A stretch of 64,000 nucleotides of DNA from Mycobacterium parmense (GCF_010730575.1 NZ_AP022614.1:4402001-4466000); one strand, 5' to 3'. Positions 1 through 12,214 are shown, numbered from the stretch's first letter. The notes: generated from the letters alone by a model not told the origin. Translations and numbers: made by a program.

Positions 1-1033
<1,033 letters not shown>

Positions 1034-1037
<4 letters not shown>

Positions 1038-1110
1038 CCCGTGCCGGCGACGATGCAGTGGGGGCACCTCCCGCTTGCGGGGGACGAAGCAATGAGGAGG
1101 AGCGGCACCA
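1034..1110 (+). repeat. MIRU repeat, 77-bp type
   Basis: Second tandem copy, 77 bp. It matches the first copy except that a 2-base spacer (CG) is replaced by a 26-base segment at 1059-1084 containing the small inverted repeat CCTCCCGCTTGCGGGGG. It ends directly before the GTG of glfT2, and its GAGGAGGAGC run lies about 10 bases upstream of that start, so it supplies the ribosome binding site for glfT2. Confidence 0.85.
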
Positions 1111-1114
1111 GTGA
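1034..1114 (+). CDS. MIRU-encoded 26-codon mini-ORF
   Basis: ATG at 1034 overlaps the stop of the first mini-ORF. The frame runs 26 codons through the 77-bp repeat and stops with TGA at 1112-1114, overlapping the GTG start of glfT2 (1111-1113). The 24-base size difference between the repeats is a multiple of three, so both repeat types keep the reading chain intact. It is probably a coupling device, not a functional protein. Confidence 0.35.
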
Positions 1115-3021
1115 CCGCCGTGAGCCTGCTGTCCCGAATCATCCTGCCGCGCCCGGGTGAGCCCCTCGACGTGCGCAAGCTCTACCTCGAGGAGTCGACC
1201 ACCAACGCCCGGCGCGCCCACGCGACGAGCCGCACGTCGCTGCAGATCGGGGCGGAGTCCGAGGTGTCGTTCGCGACGTACTTCAACGCCTTCCCGGCCA
1301 GCTACTGGCGCCGCTGGAGCATCTGCACGTCGGTGGTGCTGCGCGTCGAAGTGACCGGCGCCGGGCGCGTCGACCTTTACCGCACCAAGGCCACCGGCGC
1401 GCGCATCTTCGTCGAGGGCCGCCAGTTCAGCGGGGCCGAGGACGAGGCGCAGGTGGTCGAGGTCGAGGTCGGGCTGCAGCCGTTCGAGGACGGCGGCTGG
1501 GTGTGGTTCGACATCACCACCGACACCAAGGTGACCCTGCTCAGCGGCGGCTGGTATGCGACCGGGACCCCGCCGGTCAAGGCCAACATCGCCGTCGGCA
1601 TCCCCACGTTCAACCGCCCGGCGGACTGCGCCAACGCGCTGGCCGCGCTCACCGCCGACCCGTTGGTGGACGAGGTGATCGGCGCGGTGATCGTTCCCGA
1701 CCAGGGTGTGCGCAAGGTGCGCGACCATCCCCGCTTCCCGGAGGCCGCCAAGCGGCTGGGTAATCGGCTGACCCTCTGCGACCAGCCCAACCTGGGCGGG
1801 TCGGGCGGCTATAGCCGGGTGATGTACGAGGCGCTGAAAAACACCGACTGCCAACAGATTCTGTTCATGGACGACGACATCCGCATCGAGCCGGACTCGA
1901 TCCTGCGGGTGCTGGCCATGCACCGCTTCGCCAAGAGCCCCATGCTGGTCGGCGGCCAGATGCTCAACCTGCAGGAGCCCTCGCACCTGCACATCATGGG
2001 CGAGGTGGTCGACCAGTCGAACTTCATGTGGACCGCCGCGCCGCACGCCGAGTACGACCACGACTTCGCCGTGTACCCGCTCAACGACAAAAACGACCGC
2101 AGCAAGCTGCTGCACCGGCGCATCGACGTCGATTTCAACGGCTGGTGGACGTGCATGATCCCGCGTCAGGTCGCCGAGGAGGTGGGCCAGCCCCTGCCGC
2201 TGTTCATCAAGTGGGACGACGCCGAATACGGACTGCGCGCCGCAGAGCACGGCTACCCGACGGTGACGCTGCCGGGCGCGGCGATCTGGCACATGGCCTG
2301 GAGCGACAAGGACGACGCGATCGACTGGCAGGCCTACTTCCACCTGCGCAACCGGCTGGTGGTCGCCGCGCTGCACTGGGACGGTGACGTCACCGGCCTG
2401 GTCCGCAGCCACCTGAAAGCCACTCTGAAACACCTTGCCTGTCTTGAATATTCGACCGTGGCGATCCAGAACAGGGCCATCGACGATTTCCTGGCCGGTC
2501 CCGAGCACATCTTCTCGATCCTGGAATCGGCGCTGCCGGAAGTGCACCGGATGCGCAAGCAGTACCCGGACGCCGTCGTCCTGCCGGCCGCCAGCGAACT
2601 GCCGTCGCCGGTGTACCAGAGCAAGGCCATGAAGCCGCCGGTGAACCCGTTTTCCATCGGCTACCGGCTGGCCCGCGGCATCCTGCACAACATGACCAAG
2701 GCCGACCCCGACCACCACCGCCGGCCGGAATTCAATGTGCCGACCCAGGACGCGCGGTGGTTCCGGTTGTGCACCGTCGACGGCGTGACCGTCACGACGG
2801 CCGACGGCTGCGGGGTGGTGTACCGGCAGCGCAATCGCGCCAAGATGATGTCGCTGCTGCTGGCTTCGCTGCGCCGCCAGCGCCAGTTGACCGGCCGGTT
2901 CGACGAGATGCGCAAGGTGTACCGGGACGCGCTGCCCGTCCTTTCCAGCACTCAGAAGTGGGAGACGGCGCTGCTGCCGGGCCCAGAGGACAAGGCCCGC
3001 GAGAAGACCCAACATGCCTGA
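1111..3021 (+). CDS. glfT2: Galactofuranosyltransferase GlfT2
   Basis: Bifunctional, processive GT2-family enzyme that extends the galactan chain with alternating beta-1,5 and beta-1,6 Galf from UDP-Galf at the inner membrane face. It is 636 residues, essentially the family length. An N-terminal beta-rich domain is followed by a GT-A domain. The metal-binding DDD motif (MDDDIRIEPDS) is at residues 254-256 and the catalytic-region WHMAWSDKDD is near residue 394. The GTG start directly follows the MIRU ribosome binding site and overlaps the mini-ORF stop. It overlaps the next gene by 8 bases, so translation with the phosphatase and ubiA is probably coupled. Confidence 0.96.
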   Translation: MTAVSLLSRIILPRPGEPLDVRKLYLEESTTNARRAHATSRTSLQIGAESEVSFATYFNAFPASYWRRWSICTSVVLRVEVTGAGRVDLYRTKATGARIFVEGRQFSGAEDEAQVVEVEVGLQPFEDGGWVWFDITTDTKVTLLSGGWYATGTPPVKANIAVGIPTFNRPADCANALAALTADPLVDEVIGAVIVPDQGVRKVRDHPRFPEAAKRLGNRLTLCDQPNLGGSGGYSRVMYEALKNTDCQQILFMDDDIRIEPDSILRVLAMHRFAKSPMLVGGQMLNLQEPSHLHIMGEVVDQSNFMWTAAPHAEYDHDFAVYPLNDKNDRSKLLHRRIDVDFNGWWTCMIPRQVAEEVGQPLPLFIKWDDAEYGLRAAEHGYPTVTLPGAAIWHMAWSDKDDAIDWQAYFHLRNRLVVAALHWDGDVTGLVRSHLKATLKHLACLEYSTVAIQNRAIDDFLAGPEHIFSILESALPEVHRMRKQYPDAVVLPAASELPSPVYQSKAMKPPVNPFSIGYRLARGILHNMTKADPDHHRRPEFNVPTQDARWFRLCTVDGVTVTTADGCGVVYRQRNRAKMMSLLLASLRRQRQLTGRFDEMRKVYRDALPVLSSTQKWETALLPGPEDKAREKTQHA

Positions 3022-3568
3022 CGCCTCGGTCTCTGAGGCGCCGCGCGGCGAAGTGGCCGCCCTGGTGGCCGTCCAGTCGGCGCTGGCCGGGCGCCCCGGC
3101 ACGCTCGCCGTGGCCCGGGGGCTCTCCTACTTCGGGGAGCACAGCATCGGGTGGGTGGCCGCGGCGATCCTGGGCGCGGCCCTGCTGCCCGGCCGCCGCC
3201 GGGCGTTCCTGGTGGCCGGGGCCGGCGCGTTCGCCGCGCACGCCGCCGCGGTGGCGGTCAAGCGGGTGGTCCGGCGCCGCCGGCCCCATCATCCGGCCGT
3301 CGCCGTGCACGTCGGCACGCCCAGCCGGTTGAGCTTCCCCTCCGCGCACGCCTCCTCCACCACGGCCGCGGCCATCCTGCTGGGACGGGCGGCGGGGTTG
3401 GGGGGGCTGCCACTGGCCGCGGTCCTGGTTCCCCCGATGGCGATATCCCGGATGCTGCTGGGCGTGCACTACCCGAGCGACGTGGCCGTCGGCGTCGCCC
3501 TGGGCGCCGGCGTCGCGGAGATCACCGGCCGTGCGGCGAGAGGTCTGGAAGGGAGTGCGGCCCAATGA
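3014..3568 (+). CDS. PAP2-family membrane phosphatase (Rv3807c type)
   Basis: A 184-residue type 2 phosphatidic-acid phosphatase. All three PAP2 signatures are present: KX6RP (KRVVRRRRP), PSAH in place of PSGH, and SRX5HX3D (SRMLLGVHYPSD). Several hydrophobic helices indicate a membrane protein. The M. tuberculosis homologue is proposed to dephosphorylate decaprenyl-phospho-5-phosphoribose, the product of the neighbouring ubiA enzyme, giving the DprE1 substrate; that role is inferred from family and context. It overlaps glfT2 by 8 bases and shares an ATGA junction with ubiA. Confidence 0.88.
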   Translation: MPDASVSEAPRGEVAALVAVQSALAGRPGTLAVARGLSYFGEHSIGWVAAAILGAALLPGRRRAFLVAGAGAFAAHAAAVAVKRVVRRRRPHHPAVAVHVGTPSRLSFPSAHASSTTAAAILLGRAAGLGGLPLAAVLVPPMAISRMLLGVHYPSDVAVGVALGAGVAEITGRAARGLEGSAAQ

Positions 3569-4473
3569 GCGAAGGCGTGGTAACCGGGCCTCCGGGGAAC
3601 CTGATCGCCGGGGTGGTCAAGGCGATCCGCCCGCGGCAATGGGTCAAGAACGTCATCGTGCTGGCCGCGCCGCTGGCCGCGCTCGGCGGCCCGATCCGCT
3701 ACGACTACGCCGAGGTGCTGACCAAGGTGTCCGGGGCCTTCGTGGTGTTCTGCCTCGCGGCGTCGTCGATCTATCTGGTCAACGACGTTCGCGACATCGC
3801 CGCCGACCGCGAGCATCCGACCAAGAGGTACCGCCCGATCGCGGCGGGCGTGGTGCCGGAGTGGCTGGCCTACGCGCTGGCGGTGGTGCTGGCAGCGGCC
3901 TCCCTGGCCATTTCGTGGTGGCTGGCGCCCAATCTTGCGCTGGTGATCGCCGTCTACCTCGGCATGCAGCTCGCATACTGTTTCGGCCTCAAACACCAAG
4001 CGGTGATGGACATCTGCATCGTGTCGTCGGCGTACCTGATCCGGGCGATCGCCGGGGGCGCCGCCACGAAAATCCCCCTGTCGCAATGGTTCCTGCTGTT
4101 CGTGGCGTTCGGGTCGCTGTTCATGGTGGCCGGCAAGCGCTACGCCGAGCTGCAGGTGGCCGAGCGCACCGGCGCGGCCATCCGCAAGGCGCTGGAGAGT
4201 TACACCAGCACCTATCTGCGCTTCGTCTGGACGATGTCGGCCACCGCGGTGGTGCTGTGCTACGGGCTGTGGGCGTTCGAGCGCGACCGCCATTCTGGAT
4301 CCTGGTTCGCGGTGTCGATGGTCCCGTTCACCATCGCGATCCTGCGCTACGCGGTCGACGTCGACGGCGGCCTCGCCGGTGAGCCGGAGGACATCGCGCT
4401 GCGCGACCGGGTGCTGCAGCTGCTGGCCGTGGCGTGGATCGTGACAGTTGGGGCCGCCGTTGCCTTCGGCTAG
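3565..4473 (+). CDS. ubiA: Decaprenyl-phosphate phosphoribosyltransferase
   Basis: A UbiA-superfamily membrane enzyme that transfers 5-phosphoribose from PRPP to decaprenyl phosphate, the first committed step to decaprenyl-phospho-arabinose. From the ATG at 3565 the protein has 302 residues, the length I recall for Rv3806c. The polyprenyl/metal motif NDxxDxxxD is visible as NDVRDIAADRE, followed by KRYRPIAAG. Multiple hydrophobic helices span the rest. ATG overlaps the preceding TGA (ATGA). Upstream in-frame sequence back to 3151 is open but lies inside the phosphatase gene and is not expected to be translated. Confidence 0.95.
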   Translation: MSEGVVTGPPGNLIAGVVKAIRPRQWVKNVIVLAAPLAALGGPIRYDYAEVLTKVSGAFVVFCLAASSIYLVNDVRDIAADREHPTKRYRPIAAGVVPEWLAYALAVVLAAASLAISWWLAPNLALVIAVYLGMQLAYCFGLKHQAVMDICIVSSAYLIRAIAGGAATKIPLSQWFLLFVAFGSLFMVAGKRYAELQVAERTGAAIRKALESYTSTYLRFVWTMSATAVVLCYGLWAFERDRHSGSWFAVSMVPFTIAILRYAVDVDGGLAGEPEDIALRDRVLQLLAVAWIVTVGAAVAFG

Positions 4474-6442
4474 CCCCGAGCTGCAGGCCCTCAAGGCGCG
4501 ATTGTCGAGCCGTCGGCCGGCGGACAGGCGGCCCGGCCGGCTTCTTTGGAGACCATCGTTCCCCTACGACCTCACCGTGCGGGTCAGCCTGTGGATCGGG
4601 GTGGCCACGGTCGCGACGCTGTTCGCCTGGGGTGCATGGCAGCGCCGCTGGATCGCCGACGACGGCCTGATCGTGCTGCGCACCGTGCGCAACCTGCTGG
4701 CCGGCAACGGGCCGGTGTTCAACGAGGGCGAGAGGGTGGAGGCCAACACCTCCACGGCCTGGACCTACCTGATGTACGCCGGGAGCTGGGTCGGCGGCCC
4801 GATGCGCATGGAATACGTCGCGTTGGCGCTGGCCCTGCTGCTCTCGGTGCTGGGCGTGGCGCTGCTGATGCTCGGCGCCGCGCGGCTGTACGCGCCCAGC
4901 CTGCGGCTGCGCAAGGCGGTCATGCTGCCCGCCGGCGCCTTCGCCTACATCGCGCTGCCGCCCGCGCGGGACTTTGCGACGTCCGGGCTGGAGACCGGGC
5001 TGACGCTGGCCTACCTGGGCTTGCTGTGGTGGATGATGGTCTGCTGGGGCCAGCCCGTGCGCAACCGGCCGGATAGCCCGTGGTTCCTCGGCGCGCTGGC
5101 ATTCGTCGCCGGTTTGAGCGTGCTGGTCCGGCCGGACCTGGCGCTGATGGGCGGGCTGGCGCTGATCATGATGCTGATCGCCGCCCGCACCTGGCGCCGG
5201 CGGGGGCTGGTCGTGCTCGCCGGGGGCCTGCTGCCCGTCGCCTACGAGATCTTCCGGATGGGCTACTACGGCCTGCTGGTACCCGGGACCGCCCTCGCCA
5301 AGGACGCCGCCGGCGACAAGTGGTCGCAGGGCATGGTCTATCTGTCGAATTTCGACGCGCCGTACGCGGTGTGGGTGCCCGCGTTGCTGCTGGTGCCGCT
5401 GGGGGTGCTGATGGTGTTCGCCCGCCGGCGGCCGTCGTTCCTGCGTCCGGCGCTGGCGCCCAACTACGGCCGGATCGCCCGCGCCGTCCAGAGCCCCCCG
5501 GCGGTGGTGGCATTCGTGCTGGTCAGCGGGTTGGTGCAGGCGTTGTACTGGATCCGCCAAGGCGGTGATTTCATGCACGGCCGGGTGCTGTTGGCCCCGC
5601 TTTTCTGTTTGCTTGCCCCCGTGGCCGTGATCCCCGTGCCGATTCCCGACGGCCAGGACTACTCGCGGGAGACTGGATATTGGGTGGCGGGCGCCGCCGG
5701 GGTGCTCTGGCTGGGCGTGGCGGGATGGTCGCTGTGGGCGGCGAACTCGCCGGGAATGGGCGACGACGCCACCCACGTCACTTACTCCGGGATCGTCGAC
5801 GAGCGCCGCTTCTACGCGCAGGCCACCGGGCACGCGCACCCGTTGACCGCCGCCGACTACCTGGGCTACCCGCGGATGGCCGCCATCCTGGCGGCACTCG
5901 ACAACACCCCGGACGGCGCGTTGCTGCTGCCGTCGGGCAACTACATCCAGTGGGACCTGGTGCCGATGCTGCAGCCGCCGCCGGGCAGCCCACCCCAAAA
6001 GCCCCAGCACACAGTGTTTTTCACCAATCTGGGCATGGTCGGCATGAACGTCGGGCTCGACGTCAGGGTGATCGACCAGATCGGCCTGGCCAACCCGCTC
6101 GCGCAGCACACCGAGCGGCTCAAGCACGGCCGGATCGGCCACGACAAGAACCTGTTCCCGGACTGGGTGATCGCCGACGGCCCCTGGGTCAAGACCTATC
6201 CCGGAATCCCCGGCTACCTGGACCAGCAGTGGGTCGCGGAGGCGGTGGCGGCGCTGAAATGTCCCGAGACGCAGGCGGTGCTGGGATCGGTGCGTGCGCC
6301 CCTGACCGTGCACCGATTCCTGTCCAACCTGCTGCACTCCTACGACTTCACCTCCTACCGGATCGACCGCGTGCCGCTCTACGAGCTCGCCAGGTGCGGC
6401 CTCCCGCTGCCCGACACCGTGCCGCCACCGCCGCGCGAGTAG
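4448..6442 (+). CDS. aftB: Terminal beta-1,2-arabinofuranosyltransferase AftB
   Basis: GT-C family integral membrane enzyme that caps arabinan with beta-1,2-linked Araf from decaprenyl-phospho-arabinose; automated pipelines often label the family ZomB-like. The signature acidic pair follows the first helix (RWIADDGLIVLRTVRNL), then come many membrane helices and a periplasmic C-terminal domain. Start is uncertain. A TTG at 4448 gives 664 residues and overlaps ubiA by 26 bases; further TTG codons lie at 4460 and 4502. A GTG at 4577 (MRVSLWIG...) gives 621 residues, close to the 627 I recall for M. tuberculosis. The 3' end is certain. Confidence 0.9.
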   Translation: MGPPLPSASPELQALKARLSSRRPADRRPGRLLWRPSFPYDLTVRVSLWIGVATVATLFAWGAWQRRWIADDGLIVLRTVRNLLAGNGPVFNEGERVEANTSTAWTYLMYAGSWVGGPMRMEYVALALALLLSVLGVALLMLGAARLYAPSLRLRKAVMLPAGAFAYIALPPARDFATSGLETGLTLAYLGLLWWMMVCWGQPVRNRPDSPWFLGALAFVAGLSVLVRPDLALMGGLALIMMLIAARTWRRRGLVVLAGGLLPVAYEIFRMGYYGLLVPGTALAKDAAGDKWSQGMVYLSNFDAPYAVWVPALLLVPLGVLMVFARRRPSFLRPALAPNYGRIARAVQSPPAVVAFVLVSGLVQALYWIRQGGDFMHGRVLLAPLFCLLAPVAVIPVPIPDGQDYSRETGYWVAGAAGVLWLGVAGWSLWAANSPGMGDDATHVTYSGIVDERRFYAQATGHAHPLTAADYLGYPRMAAILAALDNTPDGALLLPSGNYIQWDLVPMLQPPPGSPPQKPQHTVFFTNLGMVGMNVGLDVRVIDQIGLANPLAQHTERLKHGRIGHDKNLFPDWVIADGPWVKTYPGIPGYLDQQWVAEAVAALKCPETQAVLGSVRAPLTVHRFLSNLLHSYDFTSYRIDRVPLYELARCGLPLPDTVPPPPRE

Positions 6443-7838
<1,396 letters not shown>

Positions 7839-7848
7839 ACACAGCACA

Positions 7849-7891
7849 CGACCGGCGGCGGCAATCCCTGCGGGGTTGCCGCCGTCGGTCG
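7849..7891 (+). terminator. Intrinsic terminator after fbpA
   Basis: Inverted repeat with 16-bp arms (7849-7864 and 7876-7891, one G-T mismatch) and an 11-base loop, directly followed by GTTTCG. It begins 11 bases after the fbpA stop. It would separate fbpA from mpt51 transcription. Confidence 0.65.
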
Positions 7892-7910
7892 TTTCGGCAC
7901 GGCGCCGTGG

Positions 7911-7926
7911 TGTGAGGTGGTTCACT
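7911..7926. promoter_or_regulatory. CRP-like box upstream of mpt51
   Basis: TGTGA-GGTGGT-TCACT matches the mycobacterial Crp (Rv3676) consensus TGTGA-N6-TCACA at 9 of 10 informative positions. It lies 70 bases before the mpt51 ATG, a position suited to control of an mpt51 promoter. Seen by eye only; binding is inference. Confidence 0.45.
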
Positions 7927-7996
7927 ACCCCCGGGCCACGCCTCATCGGGCGCTGGTTAATGTGCTCAAGAGCGGAGTCGACGAGGGAGGGTGGAC

Positions 7997-8914
7997 ATGA
8001 GGGTCGGACGACGGGGCGCGGCGGCGGTGCTGAGGGCGATCTGTGGTGCCGTGCTGGCGGTGGTCTTCGGCGGCGTGACCGTGACGGCGGGGATTCCCGG
8101 AGCGGCGCGCGCGGCCGGCTACGAGAGCCTCATGGTCCCGTCCGCCGCGATGGGCCGCGACATCCCGGTGGCCTTCCTGGCCGGCGGCCCGCACGCGGTC
8201 TACCTGCTCGATCCCTTCGACGCCGGCCCGGACGTCAGCAACTGGGTCACCGCCGGCAACGCGATGAACACCCTGGCCGGCAAGGGCATCTCGGTGGTGG
8301 CGCCCGCCGGCGGCGCCTACAGCATGTACACCAACTGGGAGCAGGACGGCAGCAAGCAGTGGGACACCTTCCTGTCCAGCGAGCTGCCGGACTGGCTGGC
8401 GGCCAACAAGGGCCTCGCCCCGGGCGGTCACGCCGCCGTGGGTGCCGCGCAGGGCGGCTACGCCGCGATGGCGCTGGCCGCGTTTCATCCCGACCGCTTC
8501 GGCTTCGCCGGCTCGATGTCGGGCTTCCTGTACCCGTCGAGCACCAACTACAACGGCGCGATCCTGGCGGGGCTGCAACAGTTCGGTGGCGTCGACGGCA
8601 ACGGCATGTGGGGTGCGCCGCAGCTGGGCCGGTGGAAGTGGCACGACCCCTACGTGCACGCCTCGCTGCTGGCCCAGAACAACACCCGCGTGTGGGTGTA
8701 CAGCCCCACCAACGACGGGGCCAGCGATCCGGCGGCCATGATCGGCCAGGCGTCGGCGGCCATGGGCAGTGCCCGCGAGTTCTACCAGCAGTACCGCAGC
8801 GTCGGCGGGCACAACGGCCACTTCGACCTGCCGGGCGGCGGCGACAACGGCTGGGGTTCGTGGTCCGGCCAGCTGGGTGCCATGTCCGGGGACATCGTCG
8901 GCGCCATCCGCTAG
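7997..8914 (+). CDS. mpt51: MPT51/FbpD, non-catalytic Ag85-fold protein
   Basis: Secreted alpha/beta-hydrolase-fold relative of the antigen 85 proteins, reported to bind extracellular matrix rather than transfer mycolate. 305 residues, with a signal peptide ending near ARAAG. Where Ag85 has GLSMAGS around the catalytic serine, this protein reads GAAQGGY, with alanine at position 151, so the nucleophile is missing. ATG 7997 was chosen over GTG 7991 because GAGGGAGG ends six bases before the ATG. It sits between fbpA and the Rv3802c-type lipase, as in M. tuberculosis. Confidence 0.93.
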   Translation: MRVGRRGAAAVLRAICGAVLAVVFGGVTVTAGIPGAARAAGYESLMVPSAAMGRDIPVAFLAGGPHAVYLLDPFDAGPDVSNWVTAGNAMNTLAGKGISVVAPAGGAYSMYTNWEQDGSKQWDTFLSSELPDWLAANKGLAPGGHAAVGAAQGGYAAMALAAFHPDRFGFAGSMSGFLYPSSTNYNGAILAGLQQFGGVDGNGMWGAPQLGRWKWHDPYVHASLLAQNNTRVWVYSPTNDGASDPAAMIGQASAAMGSAREFYQQYRSVGGHNGHFDLPGGGDNGWGSWSGQLGAMSGDIVGAIR

Positions 8915-9045
8915 CGGCGGGTCACGGCCGGTGCCCTGGTCGGCCCGGCCGGTCCTTCATGGCGAGCCGGTACCCTGTAGGAGCGTGCGGCAGGGGGCGG
9001 GACGACCGCGTCGCTGCGGCCTATCCGCTTCGCTAGCAGGAGAAC

Positions 9046-10056
9046 ATGACCACGAAATCCCGGCGCAGACGCCACCGGATCCTCGCGTGGGTCGCCGCCC
9101 TCTCGGTGGCCGGCGTCGTGCTGCTGGTGGTGGCGCTCGCGGCGGTCTTGCTGCGCAGCCACGAAGCGCCGCCCAGCGCGGTGCCACCGGGGGTGCTACC
9201 CCCGTCGTCGACGACGACGCACCCGCACAAGCCGCGGCCCGCCTCCCAGGACTCCTCCTGCCCCGACGTGGAGGTGATCGCGGTGCCGGGCACCTGGGAG
9301 TCGTCCCCGCAGGATGACCCGCGCAACCCCACGCAGTTCCCGAACGCGTTGCTGCTCAAGGTGACTGGGCCGCTGTCCAGCCAGTTTCCGGGTTCGCGGA
9401 TGCGGACGTACACGGTGGCGTACACGGCACAGTTCCACAACCCGCTCAGCGGTGACACCCAGATGTCCTACAACCAGAGCCGCGCCGAGGGCACCCGCGC
9501 GCTGGTGCAGGCGATGACCGACATCAACAACAAGTGCCCGCTGACCAGCTACGTGTTGATGGGTTTCTCCCAGGGCGCGGTGATCGCCGGGGATGTCGCC
9601 AGCGACATCGGCAACGGCCGCGGACCGGTCGACGACGACCTGGTGCTCGGTGTGACGCTGATCGCCGACGGTCGGCGGCAGCAGGGCGTGGGCAACGACG
9701 TGGGGCCCAACCCCCCCGGGCAGGGCGCCGAGGTCACGCTGCAGGAAGTGCCGGTGTTGTCCGGGCTCGGCCTGACCATGACGGGTCCGCGGCCGGGCGG
9801 CTTCGGCGCGCTCAACGACAAGACCAACGAGATCTGCGCCCCGGGCGACCTGATCTGCGCAGCGCCCGAGGAGGCGTTCAGCGTGGCCAACCTGCCGAAC
9901 ACGCTGAACACGCTGGCCGGTGGAGCGGGCCAGCCGGTGCACGCGCTGTACGCCACGACGCAGTGCTGGAGCCTGGACGGCCAGCCGGCGACCGACTGGA
10001 CGCTGAACTGGGCGCAGGGTCTGGTCGCCGGTGCGCCCCACCCGAAGCACGGCTGA
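9046..10056 (+). CDS. culp6: Cutinase-like phospholipase/thioesterase (Rv3802c type)
   Basis: Envelope serine hydrolase of the cutinase family; the M. tuberculosis homologue has phospholipase A and thioesterase activity and is essential. 336 residues. A single N-terminal transmembrane segment (about 12-36) is followed by a Pro/Thr-rich linker and the catalytic domain. The triad is visible at expected positions: Ser175 in GFSQGA, Asp268 in CAPGDLIC and His299 in VHALYA; paired cysteines suit disulfides. AGGAG precedes ATG 9046. Located between mpt51 and fadD32, it probably takes part in mycolate-layer remodelling; the physiological substrate remains unsettled. Confidence 0.93.
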   Translation: MTTKSRRRRHRILAWVAALSVAGVVLLVVALAAVLLRSHEAPPSAVPPGVLPPSSTTTHPHKPRPASQDSSCPDVEVIAVPGTWESSPQDDPRNPTQFPNALLLKVTGPLSSQFPGSRMRTYTVAYTAQFHNPLSGDTQMSYNQSRAEGTRALVQAMTDINNKCPLTSYVLMGFSQGAVIAGDVASDIGNGRGPVDDDLVLGVTLIADGRRQQGVGNDVGPNPPGQGAEVTLQEVPVLSGLGLTMTGPRPGGFGALNDKTNEICAPGDLICAAPEEAFSVANLPNTLNTLAGGAGQPVHALYATTQCWSLDGQPATDWTLNWAQGLVAGAPHPKHG

Positions 10057-10121
10057 CTGCCGACGGCAGACACAACGGCCCGGGTGGCCGGTGCGCGCGC
10101 CAATCGGCGGTACCTTGAGAT

Positions 10122-10150
10122 TTGGTCTGTCGCGCGACGCCGCCTAACAT
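10122..10150 (+). promoter_or_regulatory. Candidate SigA-type promoter of fadD32-pks13-accD4
   Basis: In the 254-base gap before fadD32, TTGGTC (10122-10127) and TAACAT (10145-10150) are separated by 17 bases. An A-rich run (AAGAAAAAAATAAGA) follows, unusual in this GC-rich region. It would leave a leader of about 150 bases before the fadD32 ATG. Assigned by eye. Confidence 0.35.
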
Positions 10151-10310
10151 TAAGAAAAAAATAAGAGCTATGAGAGTTCGTGGGTCGGCCCGCCGGGTCG
10201 ACGTCGGCGCGCAAGTGCCCCACGGGACTTGACCGTCGGGGCGGCCGACACCGAGACGTGAGTACCGTCGGCGGAGCCGACATAGGCGTTTTGTAACAGG
10301 AGAGGGCGGC

Positions 10311-12203
10311 ATGGTCTACCACAACCCATTCATCGTCAACGGAAGAATCACGTTCCCCGACAACACGAACCTGGTCCTTCACGTCGAGAAATGGGCGAGG
10401 GTGCGCGGCGACCGCCTGGCCTACCGGTTCCTCGATTTCTCCACCGAACGCGACGGGATCGCGCGCGACATCGTCTGGCGCGATTTCAGCATGCGCAACA
10501 GGGCCGTGGGCGCCCGCCTGCAGCAGGTCACCAAGCCCGGCGATCGCATCGCCATCCTGTGCCCGCAGAACCTCGATTACCTCATCGCGTTCTTCGGCGC
10601 GTTGTACGCCGGCAGGATCGCGGTGCCGTTGTTCGACCCGAGCGAGCCGGGACACGTCGGCCGCCTGCACGCCGTGCTCGACGACTGCGCCCCGTCGACC
10701 ATCCTGACCACCACCGAGGCCGCCGAGGGCGTCCGCAAGTTCATCCGTGCCCGCTCCGCGAAGGAGCGCCCGCGCGTGATCGCCGTCGACGCGGTGCCCG
10801 ACGAGGTCGCCTCCACCTGGCAGCCGCCCGAGGCGACCGAGGAGACCATCGCCTACCTGCAGTACACATCCGGTTCCACCCGGACACCGACCGGTGTCCA
10901 GATCAGCCAGCTCAACCTGCCCACGAACGTGCTGCAGGTGCTGGTGGCGCTGCAGGGCACCGAAGGCGACCGCGGGTGCTCGTGGCTGCCGTTCTTCCAC
11001 GACATGGGCCTGATCACGGCGCTGCTGTCGCCGGTGCTCGGTCACGACTTCACCTTCATGACGCCCGCCGCGTTCGTCCGCCGGCCCGGCCGGTGGATCC
11101 GTGAGCTGGCGCGCAAGCCGGGCGAGACCGGCGGTGTGTTCTCGGCCGCCCCGAACTTCGCGTTCGAGCACGCCGCGGTGCGCGGCCTGCCCCGCGACGA
11201 CGAGCCGCCCCTGGACCTGAGCAACGTCAAGGGCATCCTCAACGGCAGCGAGCCGGTCAGCCCGGCCTCGATGCGCAAGTTCTACGAGGCCTTCGCCCCC
11301 TACGGGCTGCAGGAGACCGCCATCAAGCCGTCGTACGGCCTGGCGGAAGCCACGTTGTTCGTCTCGACCACGCCGATGAACGAGAAGCCCAGGGTCATCC
11401 ACGTCGACCGGGACCAGCTGAACAACCAGCGCTTCGTCGAGGTCGCGGCCGACGCGCCGAACGCCGTCGCCCAGGTGTCGGCGGGCGAGGTCGGCGTCGA
11501 CGAGTGGGCGGTCATCGTCGATCCCGAGTCGGCGAGCGAGTTGCCGGACGGGCAGATCGGCGAGATCTGGCTGCACGGCAAGAACCTGGGGCTCGGCTAC
11601 TGGGGCAAAGAGGAAGAGACGACCGACGTCTTCAAGAACATCCTCAAGTCCCGGGTCGCCGCGTCGCATGCCGAGGGAGCAGCCGACGACGGCCTGTGGG
11701 TGCGCACCGGCGACTACGGCGTCTACCACGACGGGCACCTCTATATTGCGGGCCGCATCAAGGACCTGGTGATCGTCGACGGCCGCAACCACTACCCGCA
11801 GGACCTCGAGTACTCGGCCCAGGAAGCCAGCCGCGCCCTGCGCACCGGTTACGTCGCCGCGTTCTCGGTCCCGGCCAACCAGCTCCCCCAGGAAGTGTTC
11901 GACAACCCGCACGTCGGACTCAAGTACGACGCCGAGGACTCCTCCGAGCAGCTGGTCATCGTGGCCGAGCGCGCCGCCGGCACGCACAAGCTCGACTACC
12001 AGCCCATCGCCGACGACATCCGCGCGGCCATCGCCGTGCAGCACGGGGTGACCGTCCGCGACCTGCTGCTTGTGCAGGCCGGCACCATCCCCCGCACCTC
12101 CAGCGGCAAGATCGGCCGCCGGGCCTGCCGCGCCGCCTACCTCGACGGCAGCCTGCGGAGCGGCGTCGGGTCCCCGACCGCCTTCGCCAGCGCGACCGAC
12201 TGA
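10311..12203 (+). CDS. fadD32: Long-chain fatty acyl-AMP ligase FadD32
   Basis: Activates meromycolic acid as the acyl-adenylate and loads it onto the N-terminal ACP of Pks13. 630 residues, FAAL class of the ANL superfamily. The adenylate-binding loop [11 protein letters not shown] is near residue 188; the [10 protein letters not shown] motif, the RTGDYG hinge-region motif and the C-terminal Lys region (RTSSGKIGR) are present. AGGAGAGGGCGGC precedes the ATG. It lies 11 bases before pks13, in the conserved fadD32-pks13-accD4 operon, so co-expression is expected. Identity is secure. Confidence 0.96.
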   Translation: MVYHNPFIVNGRITFPDNTNLVLHVEKWARVRGDRLAYRFLDFSTERDGIARDIVWRDFSMRNRAVGARLQQVTKPGDRIAILCPQNLDYLIAFFGALYAGRIAVPLFDPSEPGHVGRLHAVLDDCAPSTILTTTEAAEGVRKFIRARSAKERPRVIAVDAVPDEVASTWQPPEATEETIAYLQYTSGSTRTPTGVQISQLNLPTNVLQVLVALQGTEGDRGCSWLPFFHDMGLITALLSPVLGHDFTFMTPAAFVRRPGRWIRELARKPGETGGVFSAAPNFAFEHAAVRGLPRDDEPPLDLSNVKGILNGSEPVSPASMRKFYEAFAPYGLQETAIKPSYGLAEATLFVSTTPMNEKPRVIHVDRDQLNNQRFVEVAADAPNAVAQVSAGEVGVDEWAVIVDPESASELPDGQIGEIWLHGKNLGLGYWGKEEETTDVFKNILKSRVAASHAEGAADDGLWVRTGDYGVYHDGHLYIAGRIKDLVIVDGRNHYPQDLEYSAQEASRALRTGYVAAFSVPANQLPQEVFDNPHVGLKYDAEDSSEQLVIVAERAAGTHKLDYQPIADDIRAAIAVQHGVTVRDLLLVQAGTIPRTSSGKIGRRACRAAYLDGSLRSGVGSPTAFASATD

Positions 12204-12214
12204 ATCCAGGAACC

